NCBI GenBank assembly: GCA_030428945.1
Contig: JAUIEC010000003.1
Span: forward strand, 372,001 to 436,000
From: Phycisphaerae bacterium
Lineage (GTDB): Bacteria > Planctomycetota > Phycisphaerae > UBA1845 > Fen-1342
Direction: 5' to 3'
Length of the DNA stretch: 64,000 nt
The notes under the pieces are model-generated. The model made no database searches and was not told the DNA's origin. It saw only the letters and a list, made by a program, of their open reading frames with translations. Position 1 is the stretch's first letter. Each line of letters starts with the position of its first letter. Shown here in pieces: positions 36,458 through 46,154 of this stretch. Position numbers and translations under genes: made by a program.

Positions 36458-38923
36458 ATGTATGCGGCGCTGCAACAAGTCGGGCGGTGGGTGCGCTATG
36501 CGATCGGCCTGCTGTCAATCCTGATCGTGGTCGCCTCGTTTCTGTGGGTGCTCAGTCGGCCGCTGCGCGTTCCGCCCGAACAGCGTGACCAGGTCGAACT
36601 GACGGTGCTGCACTGGTCCGGCGGCGGCGGCCCGCAGGAAGACCAGATCATCATCGACCTGATCGCCGAGTACGAACGCCGCAACCCCGACATCCGCATC
36701 AAGCGGATCAACCCCGGCGACGCCGCCTCGCTCTATACCAAGCTGCAGACGATGATGGCGGCCGACACGCCGCCCGACCTGTTCTATCTCGGCAGCGAAC
36801 GGATCTCGTCGCTGGCCGACAAGGACCTGCTGATGCCGCTGGAGCCGCTGATCGAGGCGGACCGGGCGGCCGGCCGGGAGACGCTCGACCTCGACGACTT
36901 CTACACCGCGACGGTCGACTGTTTTCGTTACGACGGCGAGAAGACCGGGTCCGGAACGCTCTACGGGATTCCGAAGGACTTCACGACCGTCGGGTTCTAT
37001 TACAACAAGTCCGTCTTCGACCGGGCCGGCATTCCGTATCCGCCGGACGACTGGACCTGGCAGGAGTTCATCGAGACCGCCCGCCGGATCGGCCGGCTCG
37101 ACGGCGTGGTCGGGGCCGAGTTCGTCACCTGGCCGTCGATCATCCGCGGGTACCTGTGGACGTATGGCGTTGACGTCGCGTCGCCGGACTTCAGCGCCTC
37201 GCGCCTGCGGGAGCCCGAGGTGGTCGCCGCGCTCGAGCAGCTTCGCAGTTGGCGCTTCGACGAGACCGGCACGCTGACCAGCGGCAAGAGCCAGGTGGCG
37301 ACCGGCGAGGACGTCTTCGTCAGCGGGCGGGTCGGGATGGCCGGTCCGTTCGGACGCTGGGTCGTGCCGCGCTACCGGGTGATCGAGGACTTCGAGTGGG
37401 ACTTCGCCCCGCTGCCGCGCGGCACGGTGAAGAAGAACCTGGTCTTCACGGTGGCCTGGTCGATGGCGGCCAATTCGCGCCACACCGACGAGAGCTGGGA
37501 CCTGCTCAAGTTCCTGACCGGGGCGGACGGGCAGGCGCAGGCCGCCCGCCTGGGGCTGGCGATTCCGACGCTCAAGTCGGTCTCGCGGACCGACGCGTTC
37601 ATCCAGCCGGACCAGATGCCGCTGCGCGACGAGGTCTACCTGCGGCAGGCCGAGTACGCCGACGCGATGATCTGGCCGGGCGAGCCGCGTTACGAGTCGA
37701 TGCTCGGCAACAAGCTCGATGAGGCGTTGCTGAGCGGCAACCTGAGCCTCGCTGCGGCGCTCGATAACGTCGAGGCCGAGTGGGCGCGGATCCGCAACAC
37801 GCCCCTGAACCGGACCGACTTTCCCGCCGTACCGTGGTCGGCCCTGACTCTTTCTACGCTGACCCTGATTGTCCTGGCAATGGTGGCGGGCGTCTTCGTG
37901 TGGCTGCGCGGGCGGGGCGGGTTCGCGCAGCGCAGCGAGGAGAACGCCGGGCTGCTGATGGTTTCGCCGTGGATTCTCGGCTTCGCCGCGTTCATGGCGT
38001 TTCCGATCGCGCTGAGCCTGCTGCTGGCGTTCACCCGCTGGAACGGGGTGGCCGGGCTGGACACGGCCCGCTGGGTCGGGCTCGAGAACTTCCGGCAACT
38101 GCTGGGCTACGACCCGCAGTTCTGGGCGAGCCTGCGGGTGACGCTGTACTACGCGCTGTTCGCGGTGCCGGGCGGGCAGGTGCTGGCGCTGCTCGCGGCG
38201 CTGCTGCTGGTCAGCACCCGGCACCTGTCGGGTTTCTTCCGCAGCGCGTGGTACCTGCCGAGCGTGCTGGCGGGCGTCGGGGTCGCGATTCTGTGGCGGT
38301 ACGTCTTCGACGGCGAGTTCGGCCTGATGAACGCCTGGCTGCTGCAGCCGCTGTGCGATTTCGTCAACGCATACCTGCCGGCGGTGCGCGACGCCGTCAT
38401 CGCCGCGCTGAACCTGGTGATGCGGACGCTGGGGTATGCGGCCATGGAGCCGGGTCCGCTGACGCCGCCGCAGTGGTTTGTCGATGACGCGGCCTGGTTC
38501 GGTCCGCCGGCCTTCGCGATCATGAGTTTCTGGACGATCGGCGGAACGATGGTGATCTACCTGGCCGGTCTGCAGGGGATTCCGCGGGACCTGTACGAGG
38601 CGGCCAGCATCGACGGCAGCGGTCCGCTGGGGCGTTTCCGGAACATCACGCTGCCGATGCTGAGCCCGGTGATCTTCTTCAACTTCATCATGGCGATCAT
38701 CGGTTCGTTCCAGGTCTTCACGCAGGCCTACGTGATGACGGGCGGCAAGCCGGGCGACACGACGCGGTTCTACGTGCTGTACCTGTTCAACCAGGCGTTC
38801 GAGTATCACGAGATGGGCTACGCGTCGGCGATGGCCTGGATCCTGCTGCTGATGATCCTGGGGCTGACGCTGTTCGTGATGCGCGGCACGCGCCGCTACG
38901 TCTACTACGAAGCCCTCAAGTAA
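36458..38923 (+). CDS. Sugar-binding protein fused to MalF-type ABC permease
   Basis: An 821-residue fusion. A first membrane helix (about 15-36, AIGLLSILIVVASFLWVLSR) is followed by a complete family-1 solute-binding protein (about 47-450, with LTVLHWSGGGGPQEDQIIID, DLFYLGSER, and YGIPKDFTTVGFYYNKSVFD), then a helix (about 465-485) and a MalF-like permease (about 500-821) with the EAA loop EAASIDGSGPLGRFRNITLP near 713. The binding protein thus sits where MalF carries its large P2 periplasmic loop, between the first helix and the rest. Free binding proteins of this family are the rule. Substrate: probably maltodextrins, from the adjacent GH13 enzyme. The MalG-type partner follows after 12 bases. 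Confidence 0.9.
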   Translation: MYAALQQVGRWVRYAIGLLSILIVVASFLWVLSRPLRVPPEQRDQVELTVLHWSGGGGPQEDQIIIDLIAEYERRNPDIRIKRINPGDAASLYTKLQTMMAADTPPDLFYLGSERISSLADKDLLMPLEPLIEADRAAGRETLDLDDFYTATVDCFRYDGEKTGSGTLYGIPKDFTTVGFYYNKSVFDRAGIPYPPDDWTWQEFIETARRIGRLDGVVGAEFVTWPSIIRGYLWTYGVDVASPDFSASRLREPEVVAALEQLRSWRFDETGTLTSGKSQVATGEDVFVSGRVGMAGPFGRWVVPRYRVIEDFEWDFAPLPRGTVKKNLVFTVAWSMAANSRHTDESWDLLKFLTGADGQAQAARLGLAIPTLKSVSRTDAFIQPDQMPLRDEVYLRQAEYADAMIWPGEPRYESMLGNKLDEALLSGNLSLAAALDNVEAEWARIRNTPLNRTDFPAVPWSALTLSTLTLIVLAMVAGVFVWLRGRGGFAQRSEENAGLLMVSPWILGFAAFMAFPIALSLLLAFTRWNGVAGLDTARWVGLENFRQLLGYDPQFWASLRVTLYYALFAVPGGQVLALLAALLLVSTRHLSGFFRSAWYLPSVLAGVGVAILWRYVFDGEFGLMNAWLLQPLCDFVNAYLPAVRDAVIAALNLVMRTLGYAAMEPGPLTPPQWFVDDAAWFGPPAFAIMSFWTIGGTMVIYLAGLQGIPRDLYEAASIDGSGPLGRFRNITLPMLSPVIFFNFIMAIIGSFQVFTQAYVMTGGKPGDTTRFYVLYLFNQAFEYHEMGYASAMAWILLLMILGLTLFVMRGTRRYVYYEALK

Positions 38924-38935
38924 CCGGAGATTCCC

Positions 38936-39823
38936 GTGGCCGACCCGCCGCGCCGCAATCCGAGCAGAACCCTGGGCCAGGCCGGGATGTACCTGTGCCT
39001 GACGATCGGCGCGGTGATCCTGATGTTCCCGATCTGGTGGATGTTCGCGGTCAGCGTGGCCTCGCCGGCCGAGGCCCAGAAGGCGGCCACCGGCGGGCTG
39101 AGCCTCTGGCCGACGGCCTGGCACTGGGGCAACTACGGCGAGGCCCTGCGGCAGCTTGGCACCAGCACGCGGCCGTGGGACGGGTTCTTCGATGCGTTCG
39201 CGAACACGGTGGTGGTGACGGTGATGAGCGTGGTCGGGCAGGTGCTGTCGTGCAGCCTGGTCGGGTACGCGTTCGCCCGGCTGCGGTTCCGCGGTCGTGA
39301 CGTGCTGTTCGTGATCATGATCGCGACGATGATGCTGCCGCCGCAGGTGACGATGATTCCGATGTTCATCCTGTTCCGCTGGCTGGGGTGGATCGACACG
39401 TTCCTGCCGCTGATCGTGCCGACCTTCTTCGGCAACGCGTTCTTCATCTTCATGTTCCGGCAGTTCTTCGCGCAGATTCCCGAAGCGCTGGTCGAGGCGG
39501 CCCGGATCGACGGGTGCGGGCACCTGCGGATCTGGTGGAAGATCATGCTGCCGACCTGCAAGCCGGTCATCGCGATCACCGCGATCTTCACCTTCATGTT
39601 CGTCTGGAACGACTTCCTCGGCCCGCTGATCTATCTGCACAGCGAGCAGAACTACACCCTGGCGATCGCCCTGAACAGCTTCCGCAACCAGTTCGGCGGC
39701 GTCTCGAGCGTGCACCTGCTGATGGCCGCCAGCCTGGTCACGATGATCCCGTGCGTGATCCTGTTCTTCGTCGCCCAGAAACAGATCGTCGGCGGTCTGA
39801 CGCTCGGAGCGGTCAAGGGCTAG
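38936..39823 (+). CDS. MalG-type sugar ABC permease
   Basis: Second permease subunit of the carbohydrate importer, 295 residues with six membrane helices (first about 17-40, AGMYLCLTIGAVILMFPIWW). The EAA loop that contacts the ATPase reads EALVEAARIDGCGHLRIWWK near residue 185. Starts with GTG after the fused binding-protein/permease gene, with CCGGAGA as ribosome site, so the two are translated from one message. The ATPase gene is not here but at 43139, separated by two secreted-protein genes. Confidence 0.93.
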   Translation: MADPPRRNPSRTLGQAGMYLCLTIGAVILMFPIWWMFAVSVASPAEAQKAATGGLSLWPTAWHWGNYGEALRQLGTSTRPWDGFFDAFANTVVVTVMSVVGQVLSCSLVGYAFARLRFRGRDVLFVIMIATMMLPPQVTMIPMFILFRWLGWIDTFLPLIVPTFFGNAFFIFMFRQFFAQIPEALVEAARIDGCGHLRIWWKIMLPTCKPVIAITAIFTFMFVWNDFLGPLIYLHSEQNYTLAIALNSFRNQFGGVSSVHLLMAASLVTMIPCVILFFVAQKQIVGGLTLGAVKG

Positions 39824-39830
39824 CACGGGG

Positions 39831-39957
39831 CGAAAGGGTGAATGGGTGAAAGGGTGAAAGGGTGAAAGGGTGAAAGAGTGAAAGAGTGAATGAGGATGCG
39901 CCCGGGGGGGGGCGCTGTGTCCTCTTTCACTCCTTCACGCATTCACGTTTTCACTGC
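39831..39957. repeat. Inverted GTGAAAG octamer arrays (8 and 4 units)
   Basis: Eight units of TGAAAGGG type (39831-39894) with an exact period of 8, then a GC-rich loop with a run of Gs, then complementary units CTTTCACT, CCTTCACG, CATTCACG, TTTTCACT (39924-39955). This lies between convergent genes and resembles 33748-33854 both in layout and in the sequence of the right arm. Confidence 0.85.
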
Positions 39958-39967
39958 CTGCGTGTAC

Positions 39968-41737
39968 TCACGCGGGACAGCTCTGCCCGAAGTTGCCGAG
40001 GACTTCGCCGAGGTCGTTCAGGTTGACGACGCGGTCGTCGGTCAGGTCGCCGTCCGTGCGGGCGGCGTCGCTGGCGCCGAAGTTGCCGAGCACGGCCGCC
40101 AGGTCGGAGAGCGTCACGCTCAGGTCGCCGTCCACGTCGCCCGGGCAGGGTTCGTGGATCGTCAGCCGCTGGTCGACCGGCAGGTCGCGGTAGAGGATCG
40201 TGCGATCGCTGACCGGCCAGTAGATCGTCAACTGGTGCACCGCGGTGGCCGCGCCGCCGAGGCCGAAGTGGGCCGTGTACTCGTTGGCGGTCATGAAGTT
40301 CGCCCCGCCGGTGATTTCGCGGACCTGGGTCGGCCCGTTCGGGTCACGCTGCAGCGTCAGCCGCGCGCCGATCCCGCTGCTGTTGGTCTGATGGCCGACC
40401 AGGTCGACCTGCAGCCAGTGGTTGGCGTTGCCGCCGTCGTTCCGCAGCAGCAGCGGGTAGTCCGCGTTGTTGGCGACGAACACGTCCAGGTCGCCGTCGC
40501 GGTCGTAGTCGAAGCACAGAAAGCCCTTGCCGGCCCCCGGCGCGTTGGTCACGAACTGAACGCCCGACGACACCTCGGTCATGCCGCCGCTGCCGTCGTT
40601 CTGCCACAGGTGCAGCGGATCGTTGTTGAACGAGACGTCGTAGCTGTACGCGCTGAACCGCACGCCCGAGGTCATCCCCAGGTCCAGGTCCCCGTCGTTG
40701 TCGTAGTCCATGAACGACGTGCCCCAGCCCCACTGCCCGTCGCGCACCCCGGCCAGGTCGGTCGCGTCGGTGAAGTTCCAGTCGCCGTCGTTGCGGTACA
40801 GCCGGTTGCCGGTCGTGCCCCAGCCGCAGCCGATCGTGTCGCAGGTGTCGTTCGGGTCGTAGATCGACGTCACGAACCAGTCCAGGTCTCCGTCGCCGTC
40901 ATAGTCGCCGACCGCGCTGCCCATCCCGTTCTCGTCCGTGCACAGCGCCGGGTGCGCCGTCTGCCGGGCGAACGTGCCGTCGCCGAGGTTGCGGTAGACC
41001 TGGCTGGTGCCGAAGTCGGCCGCGTAGACGAAGTCCGGCCAGGTGTCGCCGTCGATGTCCGCGAAACTCGCCGACCAGCCGAAACTGAACAGCATCCAGA
41101 AATCCAGCACGCTCGTCGTTCGCGAGACATACACGCCGCCCTCGTTGCGGAATAGCTGCGTCTGCTGGTTCCAGGCCGCCATCAGGATGTCGAGGTCGCC
41201 GTCCTTGTCGTAGTCGCCCGCCGCGGCCGTCGAGTACAGCGCCGGCGTCGAGAGCGGACTGCCACCCGTCAGGCCCAGCGCCGCCGCCTGGTCGACGAAG
41301 GTTCCGTCCGCCTGGTTCACGAAGACGTGGTTCGGAGAGTTCGGCTCGAAGTCCAGCACCACCAGGTCGAGCCAGCCGTCATTCGTCAGGTCGACCCACA
41401 GGCAGCCCGAGTTCTGACCGTTGTCGGCCACGCCCGCCGCGGCGGCCACCTCGGCGAAGGTGCCGTCGCCCAGGTTCCGATACAGCAGGTTCGGCTGGTT
41501 GATCCGCGTGACGTACAGGTCCGGCCAGCCGTCGCGGTCGTAGTCTCCCGCGGCCGCGCCGGCCGTCATCTCGTTGAACTCGACGACGGCGCCGCTGGCG
41601 TTCGGGTCCAGAACGCCGTCCCAGTGCAGGGCCGAGACCCCGGCCGCCACCGACACGTCCGTAAACGTCACCTGTCCGGTCGCGATAACCGGGAACAGGA
41701 CCGCCAGCAGGGAAACTCGGACCAAAGGTATGCGCAT
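39968..41737 (-). CDS. Secreted FG-GAP/VCBS-repeat protein with ASPIC/UnbV domain and C-terminal EF-hand pair
   Basis: A 589-residue exported protein. The ATG at 41737 has GGAGAGG before it and opens a signal peptide (LVRVSLLAVLFPVIATGQ). The body is an integrin-like propeller with calcium-binding FG-GAP/VCBS motifs (repeats such as GDYDRDGWPDLYVTR and DYDNDGDLDLGMTSG). An ASPIC/UnbV-type domain follows (REITGGANFMTANEYTAHFG, then LTIYWP). It ends with two dockerin-like loops (DVDGDLSVTLSDLAAVLGNF; LTDDRVVNLNDLGEVLGNF) and CPA. Function unknown, probably surface binding or adhesion. It separates the importer permeases from their ATPase. Confidence 0.86.
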   Translation of the reverse strand: MRIPLVRVSLLAVLFPVIATGQVTFTDVSVAAGVSALHWDGVLDPNASGAVVEFNEMTAGAAAGDYDRDGWPDLYVTRINQPNLLYRNLGDGTFAEVAAAAGVADNGQNSGCLWVDLTNDGWLDLVVLDFEPNSPNHVFVNQADGTFVDQAAALGLTGGSPLSTPALYSTAAAGDYDKDGDLDILMAAWNQQTQLFRNEGGVYVSRTTSVLDFWMLFSFGWSASFADIDGDTWPDFVYAADFGTSQVYRNLGDGTFARQTAHPALCTDENGMGSAVGDYDGDGDLDWFVTSIYDPNDTCDTIGCGWGTTGNRLYRNDGDWNFTDATDLAGVRDGQWGWGTSFMDYDNDGDLDLGMTSGVRFSAYSYDVSFNNDPLHLWQNDGSGGMTEVSSGVQFVTNAPGAGKGFLCFDYDRDGDLDVFVANNADYPLLLRNDGGNANHWLQVDLVGHQTNSSGIGARLTLQRDPNGPTQVREITGGANFMTANEYTAHFGLGGAATAVHQLTIYWPVSDRTILYRDLPVDQRLTIHEPCPGDVDGDLSVTLSDLAAVLGNFGASDAARTDGDLTDDRVVNLNDLGEVLGNFGQSCPA

Positions 41738-41837
41738 GCCTCGCCTCTCCGAAATGAGCATGCCGATTATAGGTGTCCCGGCGGCCGCACCGAACCAGAA
41801 AAACGGGATCTTGTCGGGTGCCGGGGCGCCCGCTACG

Positions 41838-41871
41838 AAAAAAGCACGGCCCCTCCGGAGAGGAGCCGTGC
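41838..41871 (-). terminator. Rho-independent terminator after the PEP-CTERM gene
   Basis: On the minus strand a hairpin (stem GGCACGGC-type, arms 41844-41850 and 41865-41871 with an inner CCTC/GAGG pair) is followed by six Ts (41838-41843). It stands about 37 bases past the stop codon of the gene at 41908-42825. Confidence 0.88.
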
Positions 41872-41907
41872 CGGTGTGTGCTCGGTGGATTCCGAACCGG
41901 TCGGGTC

Positions 41908-42825
41908 TTAGCCGCGACGACGCAGCAGGCCGAGGCCGGCCAGGCCGATCAGGGCCAGGCTGGTCGGTTCCGGAACCGTGACGGTGAAGTACTGGTCACC
42001 GGCGAAGCTGGTCCAGTCGATCGGGGCCGTACCGGTGAAGCCACCGGCACCGTCGCCACCCAGGTTGCCGGTGCCGGCCGCGAGACCGCCCAGGACCTGG
42101 TTCGACACGTAGTTGTGATCGCCGTTGTTGACGAACGCCATGATGTTGATGTCACCGGCCGGCAGACCGAGGTCCGACAGGGCGATGCTGAACTCGAGAC
42201 CGGTCGTGACGGCCAGGGCGTTGGCGGTGTTGGCCGCGCCGGTGCCGCCGATGATGCCGGCGATGTTGCTGTTGTCCGAGCCGACTTCGATCGGGCTGCC
42301 GTTGACGCCGGTGCCGGTCGAGCCGGTGCCGTCCTGACCGCTGGCGCTCAGCATGTCCTGGTAGGAGCTGAACGTGCCGGCCTGCAGATCGGCCCAGTCG
42401 AGGTCGAACTTGTCGTTGCCGAAGTCATTGCCGCGACGGGCGACCAGGTGATAGTCGGCGGTGAAGCCGGCATCGAAGGTCATGCCGTTCATGTTGGCGG
42501 TGTTGTCGTTGCCCGCCGAGAGGTAGCTGCTCTGGCCACCGGCGGCCGAGTCGATCAGGATCTCGAGCTTGTTGAAGTTGCCTTCGAGGTTGCCGGTCAG
42601 GGTCAGGTACAGGCGGCCGCCGGAGACGGTGGCGTAGCCGGCATCGAGTTCGCTGCCGTTGCCGCCCAGGCCGTCCTGGTCGCCGAACTGGGTCTGGACG
42701 GTCTGCACCGCGAGGGCGGCCCCGTAGCCGTCACCCGAGATGCTGCCGTCAACGACCGGTGCGGCGTTGGCGGCTACCGAAAGCGCGGCGATACTGGCCG
42801 CTCCAAGCAGAAACTTGCGCATCAT
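41908..42825 (-). CDS. PEP-CTERM secreted protein, 305 aa
   Basis: An exported protein of unknown function. Signal peptide residues 1-21 (AALSVAANA), then a Gly/Asp/Asn-rich beta body (VDGSISGDGYGAALAVQTVQ; LYLTLTGNLEGNFNKLEILI; TADYHLVARRGNDFG), and a classical PEP-CTERM tail VPEPTSLALIGLAGLGLLRR. A GGAGGAG ribosome site precedes two ATGs (42825 and 42822). The body has the look of a DOMON-like or carbohydrate-binding sandwich seen in planctomycete PEP-CTERM proteins. A strong terminator follows, and the unusually regular codon use suggests high expression. It lies upstream of, and divergent from, the ATPase gene with the LacI operators. Confidence 0.85.
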   Translation of the reverse strand: MMRKFLLGAASIAALSVAANAAPVVDGSISGDGYGAALAVQTVQTQFGDQDGLGGNGSELDAGYATVSGGRLYLTLTGNLEGNFNKLEILIDSAAGGQSSYLSAGNDNTANMNGMTFDAGFTADYHLVARRGNDFGNDKFDLDWADLQAGTFSSYQDMLSASGQDGTGSTGTGVNGSPIEVGSDNSNIAGIIGGTGAANTANALAVTTGLEFSIALSDLGLPAGDINIMAFVNNGDHNYVSNQVLGGLAAGTGNLGGDGAGGFTGTAPIDWTSFAGDQYFTVTVPEPTSLALIGLAGLGLLRRRG

Positions 42826-42977
42826 TCACTCCTCCTACGGAACTGAAACAGAATTCCCCGTGTTCGTTCCGCGGCGGGTTTGCTACGACACCGGTGCGGA
42901 ACGGGTTTAAGAGCAGACTGGCTCCAGTCATTGATGCTAGCGACGGGGCAGGCGCGAATCAACGCAAACGAAACGCT

Positions 42978-42991
42978 TGTAACGTGTTACA
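42978..42991. promoter_or_regulatory. LacI-family operator 1
   Basis: TGTAAC and GTTACA around a 2-base centre. The next site is 26 bases away centre to centre, a spacing close to two and a half helical turns. Sites of this shape are bound by LacI/GalR-type regulators of sugar use. Confidence 0.65.
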
Positions 42992-43003
42992 GCGGAAAAA
43001 GCC

Positions 43004-43017
43004 TGTAACGCGTTACA
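43004..43017. promoter_or_regulatory. LacI-family operator 2
   Basis: TGTAACGCGTTACA, a perfect 14-base palindrome with the central CG step characteristic of LacI-family operators, about 120 bases before the ATPase gene. Confidence 0.75.
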
Positions 43018-43138
43018 CGTCCGCGGCGGTTATCGGGCTTCGGGTGTCCGCCTTGACGGCCGTCCGTCCGGGGCCTTATCACATGCGCTCCCGGCGATGG
43101 CCTGACTGCGGCGACCGGCCCGCCTCCACGCTCCGTCT

Positions 43139-44350
<1,212 letters not shown>

Positions 44351-44372
44351 ACAATCGCAACGAGGAAGAGCC

Positions 44373-46154
44373 ATGCGCCGACGGAGCCTGAGGTTTGTGC
44401 ACCGGGTCGCGGTCTGCCTGCTGCTCGCCGGGTCGGCCTTCGCCGACGACCGGCCGCGGGCGCCGTTCGATGCGATGCGCTGGGTCGGCGACACGGTCGA
44501 GGTCCGCGTCGACGCGAGCGGCTGGGTTCGCCTCGAAGCGATCGGCACGCTGACGACCGACACGATCCTGAACTACTGCCGCGAGCAGTACGGCGACCGC
44601 GCCAGGAAGCGATTCCGCGAAGACCTGGTCGAAGTCCTGACCGGCCTGGGCGCGCCGCCCGGCGAAACCGTCTCGCTGCGCGTCCGCGACATCGCGACCA
44701 ACGCGCTGCGCACCCTCGACGAGGTCGCCATGACGGCCGAGCGCCGGCAGAACCTCTGGCAGCAGGCCCAGCAGTCGGAGCCGAAACGGGCCGACCCGCG
44801 GGCGCGGACGATCTCGCGGCAGGCGGCCCGCGAGGACCTCGAGCAACTCGACAAGCGCCTGACCGATCAGTGGTCGTATCTCAAGCGGCACCCGGTCGAC
44901 ATCCGCGGGAACCTCGAAACCCTCGCCCGGGATCTGCCCGAACAGGTGCGCGTCGCGGATCTGGCCAGCGACATCGTCCGCCTGCTGGCGCCGGCCGGTG
45001 ACGGGCACGCCCGGGTCGAGCGGTGGGAGGGGTACCTGCCGGTCGGTTACCTGCCGTTTCTGGTCGCCCCGTTCGGTGAGCGTCTGGTCGCCTTCCAGCC
45101 GACCCGCGACGCGTTCGTTTCAGAGACGCACCCGTACCTGGTCGCGCTCGACGGCCGCCCGGTCGCCGACTGGCTCGAAGCCGCCCGCCCGTTCATTCCG
45201 GCCGGTTCGCCGCAGCTTGTCGAGCAGCGGGCCACCCGCCTGCTGCGGCACGTCGCCTTCCTCCGCGCGCAACTTGGACTTCCCGCCCGCGATGGGGTGC
45301 GGGTCACGCTGGCCGATCAGGACGGCGCCCGGCAGCAGGTGGAACTGGCGCTGGCGGAAGAGAAACCGCTGTTCGGCGTCTGGCCGCGGCGGGCCAACGA
45401 GCGGATCGAGAACTTCGGGTACATCCGCGTCGCCCGGATGGACCGTTCCCAGCCGAGCGCGATCCGGGCCGCGCTGGAGGGCTTCGATTCGACCGACGGC
45501 CTGATCGTCGATGTCCGCGGAAACCTCGGCGGTGAGCGCTCGGCCCTGCAGACGATCTGGCCGCTGCTGGTTCCGGCCGAAAGTCCGCCGGCGATCGTCA
45601 ACCTGGCCCAGTATCGCAAGGCGCAGCGCTTCCGGCCGACGCACCTGGCCAAGCGGGCTCTGTACGTGCCGGACTATCGCGGCTGGCGGCCGGACGACGT
45701 GCTGGCGATGGACGCGTTCCTGGCGACCTGGCAGCCCGAGTGGCAGCCGCCGGTCATCGAGTTCAGCTTCTGGCACTTCATGATCCTGCGCGGGGCGCCG
45801 CATCCGCGCGAGAGCTACACCCGGCCGGTGGTGCTGCTGGTGGACGAGGTGTGCTTCAGTGCGACGGACATCTTCGTGGCCGCCCTGAAGACGCTGCCGA
45901 ACGTCACGGTCGTCGGCATGCCGACCGGCGGCGGCAGCGGGTACGCGCGTCCCGGCAAGCTGGCCAACAGCGAGATCGACGTGCTGCTGTCGTCAATGGT
46001 CTCGTACCAGCCCGACGGAAGACTCTACGACGGGAACGGTGTCGAACCGGATGTGCGGGTTGCGCCGACGGCCGCCTACTTCATCGGCGGCGAGGATGTG
46101 CAGTTGAACGCCGCGCTCGACCTGCTGCGGAAGCACGCTCAGTCGGCCGAGTAG
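44373..46154 (+). CDS. Secreted S41-family (C-terminal processing) peptidase
   Basis: A 593-residue exported serine peptidase. Signal peptide residues 1-25 (VAVCLLLAGSAFA). A helical N-terminal part is followed by the S41 core: GYIRVARMD, LIVDVRGNLGGERSALQ and, near residue 494, VDEVCFSATDIFVAALK, in which the Ser of CFSATD is the expected nucleophile; GMPTGGGSGYARPGKL follows. A canonical PDZ domain is not obvious. GAGGAAGAG precedes the ATG, 22 bases after the ATPase gene, so it may be cotranscribed with it, although no functional link to sugar uptake is apparent. Its 3' end overlaps that of the convergent next gene by 16 bases. Confidence 0.82.
   Translation: MRRRSLRFVHRVAVCLLLAGSAFADDRPRAPFDAMRWVGDTVEVRVDASGWVRLEAIGTLTTDTILNYCREQYGDRARKRFREDLVEVLTGLGAPPGETVSLRVRDIATNALRTLDEVAMTAERRQNLWQQAQQSEPKRADPRARTISRQAAREDLEQLDKRLTDQWSYLKRHPVDIRGNLETLARDLPEQVRVADLASDIVRLLAPAGDGHARVERWEGYLPVGYLPFLVAPFGERLVAFQPTRDAFVSETHPYLVALDGRPVADWLEAARPFIPAGSPQLVEQRATRLLRHVAFLRAQLGLPARDGVRVTLADQDGARQQVELALAEEKPLFGVWPRRANERIENFGYIRVARMDRSQPSAIRAALEGFDSTDGLIVDVRGNLGGERSALQTIWPLLVPAESPPAIVNLAQYRKAQRFRPTHLAKRALYVPDYRGWRPDDVLAMDAFLATWQPEWQPPVIEFSFWHFMILRGAPHPRESYTRPVVLLVDEVCFSATDIFVAALKTLPNVTVVGMPTGGGSGYARPGKLANSEIDVLLSSMVSYQPDGRLYDGNGVEPDVRVAPTAAYFIGGEDVQLNAALDLLRKHAQSAE

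Larger units (their letters stand above)
42826..43138. other. Divergent regulatory region
   Basis: No gene in these 313 bases between the PEP-CTERM gene (minus) and the sugar ABC ATPase gene (plus). It holds two LacI-type operators (listed separately) and, nearer the minus-strand gene, the perfect inverted repeat ACTGG-AG-CCAGT. A confident -35/-10 pair was not found for either gene. Confidence 0.5.

Noticed and set aside
34071-36458. A 795-residue frame antisense to the GH13 gene
   Set aside because: The GH13 frame has all four catalytic regions; this one has none and reads as Val/Arg/Gly repeats.
36515-39826. A 1103-residue frame antisense to the permease genes
   Set aside because: Arg/His/Gln-rich shadow of the two permeases, with no recognisable domain or ribosome site.
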